Positions 7,042 through 14,110 of a stretch of 21,713 nt of DNA are shown piece after piece. The stretch spans positions 1 through 21,713 of the forward strand of contig CAYJNA010000036.1 of assembly GCA_964371225.1 (NCBI GenBank), written 5' to 3'. Origin of the DNA: CAYJAD01 sp964371225. GTDB lineage: Bacteria > Desulfobacterota > Desulfovibrionia > Desulfovibrionales > Desulfovibrionaceae. A program made the translations under genes and the position numbers. Each line of letters opens with the position of its first letter. Positions within the stretch are counted from its first letter, which is position 1. Below the pieces are notes generated by a model that made no database searches, had not been told where the DNA came from, and worked only from the letters and a program-made list of their open reading frames with translations.

Positions 7042-8163
7042 TTATTTATACAGTAACATGGCGTCGCCATAGGAAAAGAAACGATAACCTTGCTGTACCG
7101 CTTGCGCGTAGGCATCCAAGATACGCTGACGACCTGCAAAAGCAGAAATCATCATAAGTAAGGAGGATTCCGGTAAGTGAAAATTGGTAATAATACCATC
7201 CACAACCTTAAAACTACGGCCGGGATATAAAAAAATATCTGTCCAGCCGGTGAAAGGTTGCACCTTTCCGCAAAGCTCCGCCACACCTTCAAGAGCACGC
7301 ACCGATGTGGTGCCCACAGCAATCACAGGGCGACCTTGCGCCTTAGCCTTGGCTATGGCCGTGGCTGTATCTTCAGGAATTTCTATATATTCACGGTGCA
7401 TGCGATGCGAACGTATATTTTCTTGTCGCACCGGGCTAAAAGTACCATAGCCCACATACAGCGTTACTTCAGCCCATTCACAACCATGCTCTGCCAAATC
7501 ATCTTTCAAGGCTTGGGTAAAGTGCAAGCCAGCCGTGGGCGCCGCCACAGAGCCTGTTTTTTCACTTTTGGCAAAAATAGTTTGGTAGCGGCTTTGATCT
7601 TCATCATCGTCCCTACGTTTAATATAAGGAGGCAGAGGAATATGCCCTGTGGCTGCAAAGGCTTCAGCCAAATCGCCTTGCCAAGCCAACATAACGCGTC
7701 TTTGACCAAAGGGGCCAGACTCTAATACCGTTACCTTTATGCCCGCACCAAAGAGAAAAGTATCACCATCATTGACGCGCCCACCGGCTCGTACAAGTCC
7801 GCGTGCTTCTGCTTCTAACCAGCCATCTTGTAATTTTACAGGCTGTGCAGCTTCCACCACCAAGGGCAGAGGACTTAAAAGCAAAAATTCCACTTTACCG
7901 CCACTGGGGCGCGTGCCCAAAAGACGGGCTTGCAACACACGCGAATTATTCACCACAAAAAGACAATCTTTAGGCAAAAAAGAGCGTAAATCAGCAAATT
8001 GCGCGTGTTTCACATCTAAAATAGTTTCACCACCCTGAGAGCCGCCGTGACGAGGTAAAACCATAAGTCGCGATTGCCCACGTTCTTCAGGGGGATATTG
8101 TGCTATTTGAGCCTCTGGTAAATCAAATCTGTAAGATGAGAGCCAAAAATCTTTTTCGTCCAT
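7042..8163 (-). CDS. queA: S-adenosylmethionine:tRNA ribosyltransferase-isomerase QueA
   Basis: This 373-residue enzyme transfers the ribosyl part of SAM to preQ1 at tRNA position 34, giving epoxyqueuosine. Family landmarks are the N-terminal LSSYRFDLPEAQIAQYPPEERGQSRLMVL, HIPLPPYIKR near residue 176, the TGSVAAPTAGLHFT stretch, VGYGTFSPVR, VGTTSVRALE, and the C-terminal TNFHLPESSLLMMISAFAG. It is slightly longer than the common 340-360 residues because of small insertions. No Shine-Dalgarno is visible before ATG 8163, yet the family N-terminus begins a few residues later, so this start is probably right. A queuosine-precursor transporter-like gene lies at 13515, so the pathway is represented twice in the window. 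Confidence 0.95.
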   Translation of the reverse strand: MDEKDFWLSSYRFDLPEAQIAQYPPEERGQSRLMVLPRHGGSQGGETILDVKHAQFADLRSFLPKDCLFVVNNSRVLQARLLGTRPSGGKVEFLLLSPLPLVVEAAQPVKLQDGWLEAEARGLVRAGGRVNDGDTFLFGAGIKVTVLESGPFGQRRVMLAWQGDLAEAFAATGHIPLPPYIKRRDDDEDQSRYQTIFAKSEKTGSVAAPTAGLHFTQALKDDLAEHGCEWAEVTLYVGYGTFSPVRQENIRSHRMHREYIEIPEDTATAIAKAKAQGRPVIAVGTTSVRALEGVAELCGKVQPFTGWTDIFLYPGRSFKVVDGIITNFHLPESSLLMMISAFAGRQRILDAYAQAVQQGYRFFSYGDAMLLYK

Positions 8164-8370
8164 AATTTTAACACTATATATTTTTCTGTTAGGAGGAATA
8201 TCCCTTCATACACTACCTATACAACTGCTGCCATAAGGTGGCGCAACTATGCCGCCTTGTCAACTGCCCCCTTTATAGGCTATGAACTGGGGGTATGACA
8301 ATAACAATATGCCCCTTTGGCAGATATTTCCTAGGAATTTACTTGTAATACAAAATACAAAGGCTTCCCC

Positions 8371-9624
8371 ATGTACGATGCACCATATTCTTTTAGTGAG
8401 CAAAGCCACTTACGCGCCAAAGGGCTGCATCTTGGCGTATGCGGCTCCATTGCAGCTTTTCGCGCTGTGGACTTATTGCGCTGGTGGGTTAAAAACTCCG
8501 TACATGTGAGCGTCACCCTCACCGAAGCTGCACAACGTTTTATAACCCCCTTAAGCTTTGAGGCTTTAGGCGCCGCCCCTCTGTATACAGACATGTGGGA
8601 AAAAGACTCTATTTTTGGGCATTTAGAACCAGGGCAAAATGCACATGCCATGGTCATAGCTCCGGCTTCGGCCTCCACCATAGCGCAAATAGCCACAGGC
8701 CATGCGCACACCATGTTGGCCTGTCAGGCTTTGGCCTTTGATGGCCCCATGCTGATGGCACCCTCCATGAATCCACGTATGTGGCACAACCCCGCCACAC
8801 AAGAAAACATAGCAAAGTTACAACAGCGTGGCGTGGAAATCATAGTGCCCGATTGCGGTTCCACGGCCTGTGGGCAAGAAGGGCAAGGACGCCTTGCCGA
8901 TATACGACATATTTGGCTGGCTTCACTCAAGGCTTTGAGCCCGCAAGATATGCAAGGCAAAAAAGTTATGCTTACCCTTGGCCCCACGCGCGAACCTTGG
9001 GACGCGGTACGGTTTTGGTCAAACCCTTCCACTGGCACCATGGGGCTTGCGCTTGCCATTAGTGCTTGGCTACGCGGTGCTGAAGTGCATGCCATTTGTG
9101 GCCCCGGCTCCGAAAAGGCCAGTTACATGCCACCTAGTGTACACATATATAAGGTACAAACTGCGCAAGATATGTTTACCTGCGCGGCCGATATGTGGCC
9201 GAATATGGACATGGGTATGTTTACTGCTGCTGTGGCTGATTATGCTCCCATTCCCCCTGCCGCCGGCCTTGAGGTAAAATTTAAAAAAGATACGGCAGAG
9301 CAAGGATTGCAGGTGGCATTTAGCCCCAATGTGGACATTTTGCGCACTCTTGCCGCCGACAAAAAACCAGAACAAAAAATCTTGGGCTTTGCGGCAGAAA
9401 CAGCCCCTGACACCGAAAGTATGCTCCAATTGGTACGGCAAAAACGCGCCCGTAAAGGTGCTCATGTGCTTGCTGGAAATAATATAGCGGCGGCAGGTTC
9501 TGGTTTTGGTACGGCTACCAATGCCATGTATGTGGTGGATGCGCATGGGCGCGAAGAAGTGTGGCCTACCCTCTCAAAGCTGGATGTGGCGTGGAAATTA
9601 TGCTCATGGCTTCAGGAAATATAA
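8371..9624 (+). CDS. coaBC: Bifunctional phosphopantothenoylcysteine decarboxylase / phosphopantothenate-cysteine ligase
   Basis: This 417-residue enzyme catalyses two consecutive steps of coenzyme A synthesis: ligation of cysteine to 4'-phosphopantothenate and decarboxylation to 4'-phosphopantetheine. The N-terminal flavoprotein domain (about 17-185) starts LGVCGSIAAFRAVDLLR, has the catalytic His84 in GHLEP, Asn134 in PSMNPRMW and the conserved Cys167 in STACGQEGQGR. The C-terminal ligase domain (about 197-417) has LTLGPTREPWDAVRFWSNPSTG, the AAVADY motif (286-291) and the lysine cluster KFKK. AAAGG lies before ATG 8371. Its stop overlaps the next start (TAATG), so the two genes are translationally coupled. 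The N-terminal 16 residues extend beyond the usual start and might be untranslated if a later start were used. Confidence 0.95.
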   Translation: MYDAPYSFSEQSHLRAKGLHLGVCGSIAAFRAVDLLRWWVKNSVHVSVTLTEAAQRFITPLSFEALGAAPLYTDMWEKDSIFGHLEPGQNAHAMVIAPASASTIAQIATGHAHTMLACQALAFDGPMLMAPSMNPRMWHNPATQENIAKLQQRGVEIIVPDCGSTACGQEGQGRLADIRHIWLASLKALSPQDMQGKKVMLTLGPTREPWDAVRFWSNPSTGTMGLALAISAWLRGAEVHAICGPGSEKASYMPPSVHIYKVQTAQDMFTCAADMWPNMDMGMFTAAVADYAPIPPAAGLEVKFKKDTAEQGLQVAFSPNVDILRTLAADKKPEQKILGFAAETAPDTESMLQLVRQKRARKGAHVLAGNNIAAAGSGFGTATNAMYVVDAHGREEVWPTLSKLDVAWKLCSWLQEI

Positions 9625-10640
9625 TGCTTTCTCCTTTCTTTTTACCTTGGCAACAGCAAGGTGTGGAATTTCTTTTACAAGAAGCTCCTGTGCCGGCGGC
9701 GCTTTCTTTATGCCATACGCGTGTACCTGCTGTGCCCAATCCTTCTACGGTAGCAAATGCTAGCCAGCGTACTGGACAACAGGCAATACAGCGGGCAAGA
9801 CCACAAGCAGGACAGCAATCTGCACAGCAAGGGACGCCACACACTATGTCTCGCCCTACGTCCAACAATTTGCCGCACCACGGCGCTGCAAGGCCATATG
9901 CACCGCAAACGCCTTCACAGAATCCTGCGCAAAATCCATGGCAACAGACAGCTGCACGCCCAGCCATGCCCACGCATACAGGGGAACAGGCAGGGGTTCA
10001 GGCACAAAACAGACAGCCCGCATATGCTAGCGCGCATCAAGTACATACTCCTGCGCCAAGAGTAGCTCAGGGCACTGCGCCGGCGACACATTCTTCTCAA
10101 ACTTTTGCCCCGGCATCTGGACCGACATCTGGACCGGCATCTGCATCTCCTTTCCCTGTGGAACATTGGCCGCAGGCGTGGCAAGAGCGCCTACGCCTTA
10201 CCAAGCCTGCCCGTGTTATTTGGACCTATTGGAACCTAGGGCATGATGTATCAGGAGAAGCCAGTGATGCCCGCCGTGCCCTTTTACGAAAAATTCTGGG
10301 GGATTTAAAGCACCCCGCGGGAACACATTCTTTTTGGCCTGTAGCCTTACCCACACAAGCAAAGCATGCCCATGCTTCTACGGCCTTGGAAGCTAATATA
10401 CCAGCTTTCTGGGCTGGTGCCGAACATTTAGGCGCTCGTGTCATTATCATCTTGGGCGATGCAGCTACCCAAGCTCTCAATTTCCAAGTGCAAGATGTAC
10501 CATTTAAGCAAATGAAGCATCAAGGCAGACCCATTATCTTGGCAAAAGACATGGACGAACTCATAGAAAACCCCCATATCTATGACAGAATGATGACCTA
10601 TTTGCGCCCCTTTTTAACACAATATCTTCACCTTATGTAA
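9624..10640 (+). CDS. Uncharacterised protein: Gln/Pro/Ala-rich linker and C-terminal domain with uracil-DNA-glycosylase-like features
   Basis: This is a 338-residue protein I cannot name. The start is ATG 9624, inside the coaBC stop (TAATG) with AGGA 7 bases before. Residues 1-30 (LSPFFLPWQQQGVEFLLQEA) are conserved-looking; about 35-180 is low-complexity Gln/Pro/Ala/His/Thr linker with a small tandem repeat; about 183-338 is a compact domain. That domain contains ARVIWTYWNLGHDV, FWPVAL, RVIIILGDAATQAL and a final segment ending IENPHIYDRMMTYLRPFL. The order and the LGxxA(x)xAL element resemble family-4/5 uracil-DNA glycosylases, but the catalytic GExPG and HPS motifs are not seen, so any relation is distant and the protein is probably not an active glycosylase. 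It is translationally coupled to coaBC and lies 9 bases before mobB. No membrane segment is seen. Confidence 0.75.
   Translation: MLSPFFLPWQQQGVEFLLQEAPVPAALSLCHTRVPAVPNPSTVANASQRTGQQAIQRARPQAGQQSAQQGTPHTMSRPTSNNLPHHGAARPYAPQTPSQNPAQNPWQQTAARPAMPTHTGEQAGVQAQNRQPAYASAHQVHTPAPRVAQGTAPATHSSQTFAPASGPTSGPASASPFPVEHWPQAWQERLRLTKPARVIWTYWNLGHDVSGEASDARRALLRKILGDLKHPAGTHSFWPVALPTQAKHAHASTALEANIPAFWAGAEHLGARVIIILGDAATQALNFQVQDVPFKQMKHQGRPIILAKDMDELIENPHIYDRMMTYLRPFLTQYLHLM
10113..10148 (+). repeat. 12-bp tandem repeat inside the linker of the uncharacterised gene
   Basis: Three consecutive 12-base units, the first two GCATCTGGACCG and ACATCTGGACCG and the third diverged, encode ASGPTSGPASAS. Such in-frame repeats are typical of slippage in a disordered linker and should vary in number between strains. 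Confidence 0.65.
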
Positions 10641-10649
10641 GGAAGTTTT

Positions 10650-11426
10650 ATGCGCGCCATTAATATTGTCGGCTTTAAAAATTCTGGAAAAACAGGACTT
10701 ATGTTAGATCTTGCCGCAGCCCTTGAAGCGCAAGGCTGTAGTGTGGCCATGGTCAAGCACAGCCACCATGACCTTGATGCCCCCGGCAGCGATACTGGCC
10801 GTTTTCGTTCAGCCCATTCTAAACGTACCGTGCTAGCTTTAAGTGAAGGGGAAAGTGCCCTTTTTTGGGGTGAAAAAAAAGAACTCACCGATGTACTTCC
10901 CCTCCTTAACGTCGATATTATTCTCATTGAAGGTGGCAAAAAACGAGATTTTTTACCTCGAATTTTATGTTTACGCCCAGAGGATACTACAGAAAACAAA
11001 GACGATGCAGCACAAGATCTTATACCAAGTTTAGCTTTGGCTACCTACAGTATACAAACTTTGCCTCAGCATAAAAACCTTCCCAATAAGCCGCACTTTA
11101 CTGGCAATAGCGCGGAAAATATAGAAAATTTAGCAAAATTAATACAACAAAAAGCTTTTGCTCTGCCGCGTTTGCATTGTGGCGGTTGCGGGGAAAAATC
11201 CTGTGCGCACATGGCTCGTGCTCTGGTGGCTGAAGAAAAAAAGCTCAAAGACTGCCCTGTACTTCAAGGACAAGCACAATTACACGTGAACGGTCGCTTT
11301 ATCCCTCTCAACCCTTTTGTGGCTCGTATCATGGTTGGCTCTTTACAAGGCATGGTAAGTGAGCTTAAAGGAGTGCCAGTGGACACTACGCAAAAAAACG
11401 CGTTTACTTTTACTTGTACTCTTTAA
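10650..11426 (+). CDS. mobB: MobB-like molybdopterin-guanine dinucleotide adapter fused to a four-Cys Fe-S domain
   Basis: This is a 258-residue protein. Residues 1-165 match MobB: Walker A GFKNSGKT (8-15), VKHSHHDLDAPGSDTGRFRSA (36-56) and the Walker-B-like IILIEGGKKRD (90-100). MobB assists guanylation of molybdopterin by MobA, needed for formate dehydrogenases and other molybdo/tungsto-enzymes. After residue 170 comes an added domain with Cys177, Cys180, Cys185 and Cys202 (CX2CX4CX16C, CGGCGEKSC), the pattern of the short [4Fe-4S] domain found in RnfB- and CODH-type proteins, and a tail LNPFVARIMVGSLQGMVSEL. Typical E. coli MobB is about 175 residues and lacks this. GGAAG lies before the ATG. 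The gene sits 9 bases after the previous gene and 13 before the next. Confidence 0.85.
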   Translation: MRAINIVGFKNSGKTGLMLDLAAALEAQGCSVAMVKHSHHDLDAPGSDTGRFRSAHSKRTVLALSEGESALFWGEKKELTDVLPLLNVDIILIEGGKKRDFLPRILCLRPEDTTENKDDAAQDLIPSLALATYSIQTLPQHKNLPNKPHFTGNSAENIENLAKLIQQKAFALPRLHCGGCGEKSCAHMARALVAEEKKLKDCPVLQGQAQLHVNGRFIPLNPFVARIMVGSLQGMVSELKGVPVDTTQKNAFTFTCTL

Positions 11427-11439
11427 TGGAAGGATGGTT

Positions 11440-12240
11440 ATGTTTTTCTCTCTTGTATGTTTTTTAGCCGGCGGTGCTGTGGCCGGCGTTTTTGCAGGGC
11501 TTTTGGGCGTGGGCGGCGGTATTATTATTGTGCCTTTGCTCTCTGTGCTTTTTCCCCTCTTTGGCGTTGCACCGGAGCATATACACCATTTAGCTTTAGG
11601 CACTTCCTTAGCCACCATCATGATTACATCCATCTCCAGTGCGCGCGCCCATAATGCCCGCGGCGCTGTGCGTTGGGATATTTTTAAAACCATAAGCCCT
11701 GGCATTTTACTGGGCACCTTCGGCGGTGGTCTTGTGGCTGCTTATATACCAGATACCTATTTACGCTCCCTCTTTGTGGTATTTCTTTATGTGGTAGCCC
11801 TTGAAATGCTTTTTGGCAAAAAACCTCAAGGGAGTCGTCCGCTACCTGGTACTGCGGGTATGAGCGCTGTGGGCGGAGGTATCGGGCTACTTTCCAGCTT
11901 TGTGGGCATTGGCGGTGGTACATTATCTGTCCCCTTCATGACATTTTGCTCTGTGCCCATGCACACAGCTGTAGGAACCTCTTCAGCCATAGGTTTTCCC
12001 ATTGCTGTGGCAGGAACTTTAGGTTACATACTGGGTGGATACAATGTAGAGGGTTTGCCGGACTTCACCCTTGGTTATGTGCATTTACTGGCCTTTGTGG
12101 GCATTGCCGTAGCTAGCTTTTTCACCGCGCCCCTAGGGGCACGCTTGGCACATGCCTTGCCCGTGGCCGTGCTTAAACGTTTTTTTGCTGTATTTTTACT
12201 CTTTGTTGCTTCAAGAATGCTTTGGAACCTCCTCGCTTAA
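11440..12240 (+). CDS. TauE/SafE (TSUP) family membrane permease, putative sulfite/organosulfonate exporter
   Basis: This is a 266-residue polytopic inner-membrane protein with about eight hydrophobic segments. It has the duplicated TSUP signature: FAGLLGVGGGIIIVPLL near the N-terminus and LSSFVGIGGGTLSVPFM near residue 160, each followed by HxxxGTS (HHLALGTS, HTAVGTS). Family members move sulfite, sulfoacetate, taurine-derived or other small anions, mostly outward. Start ATG 11440 is chosen because GGAAGG (11428-11433) is properly spaced from it, whereas ATG 11434 would touch the Shine-Dalgarno; the longer frame upstream runs inside mobB. The substrate cannot be told; in a sulfite-metabolising anaerobe sulfite is an attractive guess only. 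Confidence 0.88.
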   Translation: MFFSLVCFLAGGAVAGVFAGLLGVGGGIIIVPLLSVLFPLFGVAPEHIHHLALGTSLATIMITSISSARAHNARGAVRWDIFKTISPGILLGTFGGGLVAAYIPDTYLRSLFVVFLYVVALEMLFGKKPQGSRPLPGTAGMSAVGGGIGLLSSFVGIGGGTLSVPFMTFCSVPMHTAVGTSSAIGFPIAVAGTLGYILGGYNVEGLPDFTLGYVHLLAFVGIAVASFFTAPLGARLAHALPVAVLKRFFAVFLLFVASRMLWNLLA

Positions 12241-12250
12241 AGGATATTTT

Positions 12251-13123
12251 ATGCCCCTACAAAGAACTTACAATCCCAAATTAGCTGAGTCCGTTTGGTG
12301 GAACCTTTTTCTGTTAACCATTGGTAGTGCCTTTTACGCCTTGGGTATTCAAACAGTGGCCTTACCACATCAATTTGTGGCCGGCGGTGTCATGGGTATA
12401 TCCATGCTTAGCTGGTATTTTACCGATTTTCTCTCCGTACCCATTTGGTATTTTGTCATTTCCATACCCATTTTTGTTTTTGGTTGGTTTTTTGTGGGAC
12501 GGGTATTTTTATTATATAGCCTGTACGCTACAATACTTACCACCCTATGGGGTATGCTTTTTACCTTTACTATTCAGGTGGATAACCAGTTTTACGCTGC
12601 TGTATTTGGCGGCGCACTTACCGGTGTGGGCTCAGGCATTATGCTACGCTCCTTTGGAAGCGGCGGCGGCACTGACATTATTGCCATTGCCATACGCGAA
12701 AAATGGAATGTGTCCGTGGGTACCTTTTCCTTTTTGTTCAACCTTACAGTATTCTCCTTAGCTTCCATACGCTTAGATCTTGACCTTGTCATTGCCTCTG
12801 TCATCATGCTTTTCCTTAATTCCAATATGACAGAATATGCCTTACGCGTTTTTAGCCAGCGTAAAATGGTCTTCATTATCTCTGATCACGGAGAGCAAAT
12901 TTGTGAGGCCATTAATGTGCTACGCCAATACGGGGTAACACTTATACGAGGTAAGGGCGCGTATTCTGGTAATAATAAAGAGATTCTTCTCACTGTGACC
13001 AGCAATGTCTATCTAAAGCAATTAGAAAATGTGGTCTTTAGTATTGACGAAAAGGCTCTTTTCATTGTGGAAAACACTTTTTACGTATCCGGCGGGCAGT
13101 TTGCTCGTAAAATCTATAAATAA
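12251..13123 (+). CDS. YitT-family membrane protein (DUF161 with C-terminal DUF2179 domain)
   Basis: This is a 290-residue protein with about five to six membrane segments in residues 10-185 and a soluble C-terminal domain. The membrane part carries the repeated glycine motif VAGGVMGIS and FGSGGGTDIIA that typifies YitT proteins. The C-terminal part (about 215-285) has GVTLIRGKGAYSGNNKEIL and FYVSGGQF, typical of DUF2179, a small ferredoxin-like domain thought to be cytoplasmic and regulatory. The start is ATG 12251 with AAGGA about 8 bases upstream; the frame further upstream overlaps the permease gene. It is the last gene of the coaBC run. The transported substrate or function of the family is not established. 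Confidence 0.88.
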   Translation: MPLQRTYNPKLAESVWWNLFLLTIGSAFYALGIQTVALPHQFVAGGVMGISMLSWYFTDFLSVPIWYFVISIPIFVFGWFFVGRVFLLYSLYATILTTLWGMLFTFTIQVDNQFYAAVFGGALTGVGSGIMLRSFGSGGGTDIIAIAIREKWNVSVGTFSFLFNLTVFSLASIRLDLDLVIASVIMLFLNSNMTEYALRVFSQRKMVFIISDHGEQICEAINVLRQYGVTLIRGKGAYSGNNKEILLTVTSNVYLKQLENVVFSIDEKALFIVENTFYVSGGQFARKIYK

Positions 13124-13130
13124 CCATCTG

Positions 13131-13161
13131 GCATGGTATACATTTTTCTTGTATACCATGC
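13131..13161. terminator. Perfect 12-bp hairpin closing the coaBC-to-YitT gene run
   Basis: GCATGGTATACA (13131-13142) is exactly complementary to TGTATACCATGC (13150-13161), with the T-rich 7-base loop TTTTTCT. Neither flank has a T run, so it is not a textbook intrinsic terminator. It lies 8 bases after the YitT-like stop and 32 bases before the small gene at 13193, so it may limit read-through or act as an RNA-processing element. Confidence 0.55.
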
Positions 13162-13192
13162 TTAAAACTCATACGCATTAAAGTGAGATTCT

Positions 13193-13432
13193 ATGTCTTT
13201 TTTCACCTCTCCCTTTTCCTCTCCTTCACGTAGGCAAAGCCAAACTACCATTCCCTGCGCCATCTGCTCTGCTCCACTTTTGGCTGTAAAAACCTGACGC
13301 AAAGTCGTTATGCGCTGCGTGCAGTGCCAAAGAGATGCCGAACTCACCAATTACATTCACGCCATGGATGACGCTTTGGAAAAATTTTTAGAAAATTCCT
13401 TTTGCGACAGAGTATAAAGACGGCCCTTTAGT
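13193..13432 (+). CDS. Dual-CXXC small protein with in-frame TGA, candidate selenoprotein
   Basis: ATG 13193 opens a frame that reads through one TGA (13295-13297) and otherwise stays open to TAG 13430-13432. Reading TGA as selenocysteine gives Cys22-x2-Cys25, Sec35, Cys42-x2-Cys45: TIPCAICSAPLLAVKT, then U, then RKVVMRCVQCQRDAEL. This matches small dual-CXXC (seleno)proteins I recall from Desulfovibrionaceae, in which the Sec position can also be Cys and is followed by basic residues. A stem-loop begins 14 bases after the TGA. The tail is doubtful: a six-A run (13380-13385) precedes it. In frame it reads LEKIFRKFLLRQSIKTAL; skipping one A gives LEKFLENSFCDRV and a stop at 13418, closer to what I expect of the family. 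Function is unknown; a metal-binding or redox role is likely. A broken pseudogene is the alternative. Confidence 0.68.
13312..13327 (+). promoter_or_regulatory. Candidate bacterial SECIS stem-loop
   Basis: GCGCTG (13312-13317) pairs with CAGTGC (13322-13327), including one G-U pair, around the 4-base loop CGTG. It starts 14 bases after the TGA, inside the range for bacterial SECIS elements, and its loop has the GU seen in known SelB-binding loops. The stem is short and its lower part is weak, so this is suggestive rather than proven. Confidence 0.5.
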
Positions 13433-13514
13433 GCAGTAAATATACCTAGCAACGAATTTTGCGAAAGCCTTAAATTTTATTGACGTTAAGACCATTGCCC
13501 ATTATGGTGCATTC

Positions 13515-14000
13515 ATGATACATTGTTTAGTTTATGTGGCGCTTATTCTGGCTATAAATGTGGCCTTTGTTCATGTTCCCCTTGTTACACTACCTAATGG
13601 AGAAATGTGGCCCCCCATTTCTCTTGCTGTGGGTTTTACTTTTGTAATACGCGACTATGCGCAAAAACACGTGGGACACCATGTGCTTTGGTGTATGCTT
13701 GTGGGCTGTGCTTTGAGCTGGTACTTTGCCACACCCGAGCTCGCTCTAGCCTCAGCTGCAGCTTTTGCCATAGGAGAATTGGCAGACTGGGCAGTTTTTA
13801 CTTTTACAAAAAAACCCTTCTCACAACGGATTCTTTTTTCAAGTCTCGTGGGATCGCCTTTAGATAGCCTTATCTTTTTAACTCTTGTGGGAATTGCAAC
13901 GCCATTTTCTGTGGTAAGCATGACCTTAAGCAAACTTTTAGGTGCCTTTATAGTGTTTATGCTTGTGAGAAGACGTGAACGCCCTGCGGTGTACTTTTAA
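13515..14000 (+). CDS. VUT-family transporter (YhhQ-like, queuosine precursor)
   Basis: This is a 161-residue, mostly hydrophobic protein with about five membrane segments. PPISLAVGFTFVIRDYAQKHVG (about residues 33-54) matches the F-x-x-RDYAQ-x-x-G motif of the YhhQ/VUT family. AIGELADWAVFTF and SSLVGSPLDSLIF are the next family hallmarks, with buried acidic residues thought to bind the deazapurine. YhhQ imports preQ0/preQ1 for queuosine synthesis. This one is shorter than E. coli YhhQ (about 220 residues), as is common for compact bacterial VUT proteins. There is no clear Shine-Dalgarno before ATG 13515. The presence of queA at 7042 fits the role. The next gene, era, is about 110 bases on. 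Confidence 0.82.
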   Translation: MIHCLVYVALILAINVAFVHVPLVTLPNGEMWPPISLAVGFTFVIRDYAQKHVGHHVLWCMLVGCALSWYFATPELALASAAAFAIGELADWAVFTFTKKPFSQRILFSSLVGSPLDSLIFLTLVGIATPFSVVSMTLSKLLGAFIVFMLVRRRERPAVYF

Positions 14001-14110
14001 GCACCATAGGCCCCAAAACCTATGTATACAACGCATATCTACATAATATGCATACATTTTTAAAAAAACTTTTTCTATCTTTCTTAGATGGATAGGGTTG
14101 GAGGAAAATC

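Noticed and set aside
8191..8196. Strong AGGAGG on the plus strand between queA and coaBC
   Set aside because: No ATG, GTG or TTG lies within 5-10 bases downstream and no gene follows, so it is probably chance.
8328..8337. TTCCTAGGAA palindrome before coaBC
   Set aside because: A 10-base perfect palindrome without partner sites or a promoter link is expected by chance.
9566..9973. Long antisense frame rich in Cys and Gly opposite the linker of the uncharacterised protein
   Set aside because: It is a shadow of the Pro/Gln/Ala-rich linker codons, with no start signal and a sense gene that is coupled to coaBC.
13295..13297. Reading the TGA as an ordinary stop with a separate downstream gene starting at ATG 13310
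   Set aside because: The two halves share a frame and together give the complete dual-CXXC pattern; neither half alone resembles a protein.
13162..13350. 62-codon open frame on the minus strand
   Set aside because: It is antisense to the dual-CXXC gene, has no ribosome-binding site or recognisable domain, and the plus-strand frame has clear paired cysteine motifs.
14005..14024. CATAGG/CCTATG hairpin between the YhhQ-like gene and era
   Set aside because: The 6-bp stem has no T run after it; too weak to call a terminator.
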